Shown one piece after another: positions 58,313 to 64,000 of a DNA stretch of 64,000 nt (positions are counted from its first letter, which is position 1; every line of letters begins with the position of its first letter). Below the pieces are notes generated by a model that ran no database searches, had not been told where the DNA came from, and saw nothing but the letters and a program-made list of their open reading frames with translations. The position numbers were made by a program, and so were the translations under genes. The stretch is from Diploscapter coronatus (taxonomy: Eukaryota > Nematoda > Chromadorea > Rhabditida > Rhabditidae), in contig OZ038423.1 in NCBI GenBank assembly GCA_964036155.1, positions 806,001-870,000 on the forward strand, given 5' to 3'.

Positions 58313-59081
58313 AACTTAGAATCACTAAAAATTCGAATGTTGTTGATCATCAACTAATTAGCGAGATAGTAAAGGTGATTTATTGTAAGAATTAAATTAC
58401 GAATTCAGAGTTTAAATTAAAAAATGGAAAACTAACACACCAAAATTCTTCCCGAATTGATGGTATATCGGTAGTGGTGTGTTAATTAACGAAAGCGAAT
58501 AGCTGATAGTTAATGACTAAGACGAAGTTCTTTCTTTCTTTCTCCATCACATCTCTCGATTCTCTTCAGAGACAATCACTATTTCCGCCTTTCTTTGCAT
58601 CTTTTTATTCCTTGGCCACGCCCCCTTTCCGCCTAAATTTTCGGCGCATCGCTCTTATAATGAAAGAGGAATAGAGAGTATACGGTGAGTTAATGTCCTA
58701 ATGTCAATTCGATGTGTAGTCAAGTTGGTGGGTATAAACAGGTATATTTAAATTGTAAATTATTTGCATAATTTTACTAGTCGAACAACGCGCAGAGCAA
58801 CATTCGAATCTTATTAGAAGATTATTGATAAAGCGATTTATTGGAACTTAAATAAAAATCACAAAATGATGAAAATAATTTACAGGAAATTTTAAAAATT
58901 GTATTGATTTTCATATGCTAGAGATTAAAAAACAAAAAAACATTAAAATTCAGACTTTTGAGTTGCTCATAGGCAAATTTTAGAAACATCACAATTCGCC
59001 AATGATAAAATCTAGAATTTCCAAAATCCTCGCCAACTTTGTCCGTCTGATACCCGGAAATCCTGTAATTCTGTGAATCTC

Positions 59082-59147
59082 TCACTTTGTCGCCGTCTTT
59101 TGAAGTTCCAGAATTCGCTCAAGTCGCTCCTCGGTGCGAAATTCGTC
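59082..59147 (-). CDS. Tentative terminal exon of an unidentified gene
   Basis: Acceptor TTTTAG at 59148, then DEFRTEERLERILELQKTAT, K and a stop; helical and charged. An upstream mini-exon (PMIKHLGK, ending before a GTAAGA donor near 59190) is in phase. The stop overlaps a GTGAGA donor-like site, so the exon might continue by splicing. Identity unknown. Confidence 0.3.
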   Translation of the reverse strand, partial: DEFRTEERLERILELQKTATK

Positions 59148-61642
59148 CTAAAATGGGAAACATTACGCCTTTTCTAAAACTTCCCTGCGTTCTTACCTTC
59201 CCCAAATGTTTTATCATAGGACTAGAGGTGAGAAACAAGTGTTACCCTACAGTAGTATTAGACAGCGTTTCCTATCTTTATACACATGGGAAGGGCATGG
59301 AGTAGAGTTTAGGTAAAAACTAATAGGTGAGAACTCAGGTGTAAGTGACAACATTCACTGAACATGAAAACGCGCGTATAACCTTAGGACATAGAGTTCA
59401 TATTAACCCCAAATCGGCGTTCCTTTGATATAATGCTAAAAGCATTGTAGGGGGATTGACAGGAAATAGGATTAAACTGAGAAAAATATAACTGTTTTTG
59501 AGAGAGATAAAGATTGGATATGATAGAGGTTATTGGATTTAAAGAGAGAAGAAAACGCGGATAAATGAAAAGAGATGATTATTATATAAGTACGGTGATT
59601 TACAAGGGTTATCCACTTTGTAGGAATCAAAGAGAGTGGCTTAATTTTACTGTGAGAAATTGTAAAGGGCCGGTATTTGAAGATGATCTAATGGGAATAT
59701 TTTTATTGTAGGTCTTAAAAGTGTCGTATTTTAATTGAAATTTGATCGGATATTCCGTTTCGGTCTCTGAAATAACGGAAATATTTTAAATTCCAAAAAA
59801 ACGTTTATGTGTGCTTCAGGGAAATTCGAATTTTCATTTTGATATTATATATTTTTCTGAATAAAATGTGTCGATTTTCCCTTGATTGTTTATTTGCAAA
59901 AAATCGCTTAAATTCAATTAAATTCATCATTTCTTTTTTCCTCGAAAGCCTGACAATATGGGTGGTCACTTTCAACTTTAGCTTGGATTTGTTTAGAAGC
60001 TGGCAAAATTAATGACCGTTCACTGTCAAAGATGAACTCGAATGGTCCGCTAACCGTATTATTCTTTTCTAAATAAACTTCAAAAACCCTAAAGATATCT
60101 TAAAAAAATCCAATGAATTTCCTTTTCCCTCAAGATTAAATCCTAATCTTACACACCCGGATATTGTCTATTAATTTGAGTCTTTATCGGCTTGAAAAGA
60201 CCTCATTACCATATGACATGGAAATTAGCATAAAGCTCTGTGTACCCTCAGCCTTTTTTCATAAAATATTGCCAAATTAGCATGAAATACGTAATTTTCG
60301 TTTAATTTTCGGCAAAATTCAAAGGGGAAACTTGTAGATTGAACTACGGTAAATCCCAGGGCTATACGCAGCTCTAATGTAAAGGGTTCTGATTCAAGTA
60401 GTCTGGGAAAATATGATGATACGAAAACAAAATATCTATACCTATTTTTAGAACTTCCATTACCCCTACAAACCGCGATAATTATGGCTTTTACTGCACA
60501 CTGGATATTAATATAATTGGTAAGTTATTGACGCAAATTGCTAGCAGAAATAGTTAAAAATTCGCTTTTCCACAATAAAACTATGATGTGTTCAAAAAAT
60601 TCAAATGACAGGGATTAATTTAAGTAAAATATATAGATTCGTCATGATGTATCGAAATTGAAGCTTAAGTATCGGGAAAAGTTGGCTGAAATTCTGCAAG
60701 TTCAAAAACTCCAAAGTTCTATAAAGTCATGCGTAAATAAACCGCTTATTTTGGTCCTTCTGAAAATGTCGCGTTCTTTCTGAACTTGAAAGTTCTTCAT
60801 GATATTTTAGCCGGAAGATTTCAACAACACATGCTACACCAGGTCCAATGGGGCTCTAATTATTTCCTCAGCTCAATTCTATCAGCCAAATAATGTCCGT
60901 CAATCAACAAAATAAGCGTAGAAATGAGTGTAACAAATTTGTGCCAGTGTTTTCTTTTTGATTTAACTTTTTATCGCCGCAATTATCAAACTAGTGTTAA
61001 AAAGTAAATATATACTCAGAAAACGATATATATGTATGCAACTACAAAACTATTTAAAAATAAATATGCATTAAGTTTAAAGGTTACAGTAATCTAGCCA
61101 TAAATTAAAATGTTCTTGGTAATTGTCAAATGATCGATCATAGTCATGATTAAACGATATGCTAATGTCGTTTACTTCGATTTTCCCACAGGCGTATATA
61201 CACCGATCTGTTATATTTGAGCTGGCAGATACAGGAAATTAGATGAATCAGATAAGCGGAAGACAATTGATATATGTTACAAGAAAATTCAAATCTAGTC
61301 GAATAATATTGAAGTTAATTCACCCGTAGCCTAACAACCAACAAAAAATTAATACTTAAAAAAATTCGAATAAATTTTGATGACGTCGAAAGCTCAATGA
61401 CTTTAGCCTAGGAAGGCAACTTGCAAACCTCGAACCATACGAAATAGTGTGAGAAGAGTCGTTTTCCCTACCATCCCTCTCAACCTATTTCGCATGGCTT
61501 AAGGTTTCCAAATAGCCGCTCAGAAGATATGTATATTGAATTCTAGAAAATTATACTCTTAGTTTATGATGGCCTAAAGAAAACGATAAATAAATACTCT
61601 TCCAGACAAATTCCAGGCCTTAGTTTGTCTTTGATTGATATG
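59148..61642. other. Mostly non-coding interval
   Basis: Family-1 element at 61415-61517; possible mini-exon near 59190-59215. Otherwise nothing recognised. Confidence 0.4.
61415..61517. repeat. Family-1 element, short subtype (intergenic)
   Basis: GGCAACTTGCAAACCTCGAA ... CTTAAGGTTTCCAAATAGCC. Confidence 0.9.
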
Positions 61643-61715
61643 TTATTTTTGCCAGTCTCTTAAAATCAACCGACCGGTGTACCAATTTGCCTCTTCTTCA
61701 GTGATTTGAGTGATT
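61643..61715 (-). CDS. Tentative terminal exon of an unidentified gene
   Basis: Acceptor TTTCCTACAG, then RITQITEEEANWYTGRLILR, DWQK and a stop. The residue mix looks protein-like. A small candidate exon at about 62824-62866 (DHKDKVCDKMHST, with a GTGAGT donor) joins in phase. No family recognised. Confidence 0.3.
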
Positions 61716-63855
61716 CTGTAGGAAATGCATCCACATCAATCTTCATTGAGCATCCATTAGTGAAGAAGTCAAAGAGAGGGAGCCGGCTGATCACTTTGAG
61801 AGAAAAGATAAAGCATAGATGAGAGAGGGATATAGGTGGATTTAAGAAAATTTAGGGCGTTAAAGAGCTATCTTAAGGTTGATTCGCTGAATTTAGGCCT
61901 ATTTAAACAATTTGAGATAGTTGTTGACCAGTGTTTGATTTGACTGATTTTGAGTTATAGATGGTCTAATCAATGATATTATGGATTCTCTCAGCAATGA
62001 TAGGAACTTTTATATCCTGATCGAGTTATTTGAAGACAGAATAAATTGTGCAATTTGTGTTTTCAAAAGAATGTTCGAGCAATTAGCTTTTTGAAGAGAT
62101 ATGGATCAGGGTAACTCATTACAACTCTTTAGGGACTGGAAAATCATAATTCTGCGATGAAAAAATGAATGTCGCCATTAGTTAACAGTTGTTGTCCCTG
62201 TATTCGTGCTCTAATGATAACATATTGGCATTACCCCGATGTCGGTGGGGCGCATGTCCAATCTAACCCACTTTTCATTTTGTGAAGGAAATTAACAACT
62301 GTCAAGAGGCAATTTGCTGAGTTGGAGAGTGATGGAAGACAGATTTTTGAGAGCCAAGAGATATGAGGGGGTCTTCTTACTGTAGTTTTAAACATTTTGA
62401 GAAAGTTGTGATCTTTAATCTAGCGAAAATAAGGCCAACGCATCAAAAATAATATTTCTAGGCATAAATTTGAACTTCTCTGAAATATATCAAAAATTTC
62501 ATTAGTCCAATTTTCAGCCGTGACCAAGGGTGTCGACAAAGAACTCGCTGACGAATGTCTATAAACACTCATCACACGATAAAGCACGGAAGAGAAAAAA
62601 GTGGTTATGATATTGCTCATCATATCTTCGACTTTCCAGATTTCGGACACCAACAGCAATACACCACTATGCAATGTTTATGTATATCAGTTCTGTCGGG
62701 TTGTCACTAAACAATTGACTTTTGATATGACCCCTATCTCCTAGGGCTTAAGATAATATATGCTCTCCGGCCTTGTTATATTGCCTTTTCCACTATATAT
62801 TATCGTTCGAGCAACTGTTTTACTCACTTTGTTGAGTGCATTTTATCGCATACCTTGTCTTTGTGATCTCTAAAAGTTCCCTTATATCTCGTTTCCTATG
62901 CCCTACGATCAAATTGAGCCCTCGATTAGCCAATTAATCGCCCCGGGATCAACGATATTGGAAGATATGTGAGAGAAATAGAGAAGAAAGTTAAGAGATC
63001 AGGAAGATGAAAGACAAATTTGAAAGATGATGAAGAAAGATAAGAAAAAGAAGCAAAGGAAAAGTTAGAGATAATAACTAATTCAGCAATAAAGATATGA
63101 AAATAAAAGGGAAATGAAGAGAGGGCAAAGATGTCAAACAAAGAAGAGAAACCAAGACAAGGATAAAAGACAAACTTAGAGACAAAGACAACGCTATTGA
63201 GGGCCAAATTGATGGAATCAATCACCCTGAAACAACATTATCGGGGCGCCACTTGGCTTGCTTGCTGATGAAAGCGACAAATCGCTAAGACGAAGAAAAA
63301 ATCCCCGGGCTAAAAAACTAAATCTAAATCAAACATTTTTACTTAAAAACAAATCAATTAAAAATGAAATTATGAATGAATGAAATTGACAAACTATAGA
63401 AATAGTAGGATTTTTGGTCTCTTTCCTAGTCGCGGTCGCACTCAACAGTGGCCGAATGCAAGGCGATGATTCGGAAACTCCGTTTCACTCGAATTCCTGA
63501 TCACTCACTTTCACAAAACAACACCGTTGGTTTTGATTATCGCGTTTATTCGTAGTGTGAAGAGTGCTGATGAGATGAGATTGAGATCAACGAGAATGAA
63601 ATGTTGGGGAATGCTAATTTTGTGGACGAGGAATTCTGCCTGTACAACAAAATGAAACATTTATTTACCAATAAATACAATACAAATTATTTTAATGCAA
63701 TGATCACGAATTAAATTATCGTTTAGTGAAAGCACAAAAATTAATTTTTAAAAATAAATTATTAAGCTATGACGATTATTATGATTCTAGATCACATTAT
63801 AATTATTACTAGACGCACTTATTAAATTTGCAAATTACTTATAAAGCTTAGAAAA
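61716..63855. other. Mostly non-coding interval
   Basis: Second copy of a dispersed repeat (62516-62620). At 63500-63640 there is an acceptor-preceded minus-strand open stretch (AEFLVHKISIPQHFILVDLN) of unknown meaning. 62940-63200 is purine-rich low complexity. Confidence 0.4.
62516..62620. repeat. Dispersed repeat, copy B
   Basis: Second copy of the 49728 repeat, roughly 85% identical by eye; no coding signal recognised. Confidence 0.85.
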
Positions 63856-64000
63856 TTAAGGTTTAGAGAAAAAGCTGGTGATAGGCTTCTGCTGAGATCC
63901 GATGTTCAGCTTTCTCTTGGCAGTTCTTTGCGGTTTCTCAATCTTTTTAGGCCTTGCATTATTCGATGCATTGCTCTGAGAATTGGTTCTGATTCCGAAG
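63856..64000 (-). CDS. C-terminus of a protein with a PCNA-interacting (PIP) box, partial
   Basis: The last 47 residues of a minus-strand protein entering from the right edge: FGIRTNSQSNASNNARPKKI, then basic EKPQRTAKRKLN, then QQKPITSFFSKP and the stop. QKPITSFF fits QxxΦxxFF exactly, and a C-terminal PIP box after a basic stretch is typical of replication and repair factors (for example the third subunit of DNA polymerase delta, translesion polymerases, TRAIP). Which one cannot be told from this fragment. Confidence 0.75.
   Translation of the reverse strand, partial: FGIRTNSQSNASNNARPKKIEKPQRTAKRKLNIGSQQKPITSFFSKP

Larger units (their letters stand above)
56351..59081. other. Upstream region of vab-15
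   Basis: Likely holds vab-15 regulatory DNA. It contains a family-1 element (57002-57112), a family-7-like hairpin (58183-58312) and a small inverted repeat around 58434-58490 (AACTAACACACC / GGTGTGTTAATT). No convincing exon. Confidence 0.45.

Noticed and set aside
62926..63225. 99-codon minus-strand hydrophobic frame
   Set aside because: The complement is purine-rich low complexity (GAAAGA runs), which gives long Phe/Leu/Ser frames by composition.

Overview
The window is nuclear DNA of a nematode, probably a rhabditid relative of Caenorhabditis. It is AT-rich. Genes are split into many short exons by introns that are often only 43-60 nt, with TTTCAG-like acceptors. The gene set (GCK-4/SLK kinase, SGK kinase, MUA-6/IFA-type cytoplasmic intermediate filament, VAB-15/Msx homeobox, K2P channel) is nematode-like. 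From memory, sgk-1 and mua-6 are neighbours on the C. elegans X chromosome, and vab-15 and gck-4 are also X-linked, so this looks like an X-derived block. Almost every protein gene is on the minus strand; the K2P channel is the clear exception.

Layout: 1-1212 ADAM metalloprotease (5' part only, minus); 2041-7016 gck-4 (minus); 7946-9425 mitochondrial ADP/ATP carrier (minus); 10802-13582 AAAP amino-acid transporter (minus); 13583-20663 no supported gene; 20664-21897 small Cys-rich protein with a GPI-anchor-like tail (minus); 21898-28438 no confident gene except a possible 47-residue secreted peptide at 27303; 28439-31571 sgk-1 with an N-terminal PX domain (minus); 32780-37435 mua-6/ifa-2 (minus); 39860-45238 K2P potassium channel (plus) with two tRNA-Ile(AAU) genes antisense in one of its introns; 45447-48294 an unrecognised protein with a SUMO-interaction-like motif (minus, N-terminus missing); 50169-51097 an internally deleted mariner element; 51879-56350 vab-15 (minus); 56351-63855 mostly non-coding with two tentative exons; 63856-64000 C-terminus of a protein ending in a PCNA-interacting (PIP) box (minus, runs off the window).

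The most distinctive property is the density of short inverted-repeat elements, about 50-500 bp, with no coding capacity. I can separate several families by eye. Family 1 has 12 copies, eight of them in introns, four of those in gck-4 alone. Family 2 has 5 copies, family 3 is a near-perfect palindrome with 4 copies, family 4 has 4 copies, family 7 has 3 copies, and there are several single-copy hairpins. They look like MITE-type elements that have settled in introns and intergenic DNA without entering exons.

Several gene models needed hand splicing. The SGK hydrophobic motif lies on a separate terminal exon hidden behind an in-exon donor. The K2P selectivity filter is only restored by rare GTCAGT donors. 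The SIM protein is joined across five exons by matching intron phases. I could not run any search or folding program; family assignments come from motif recognition.
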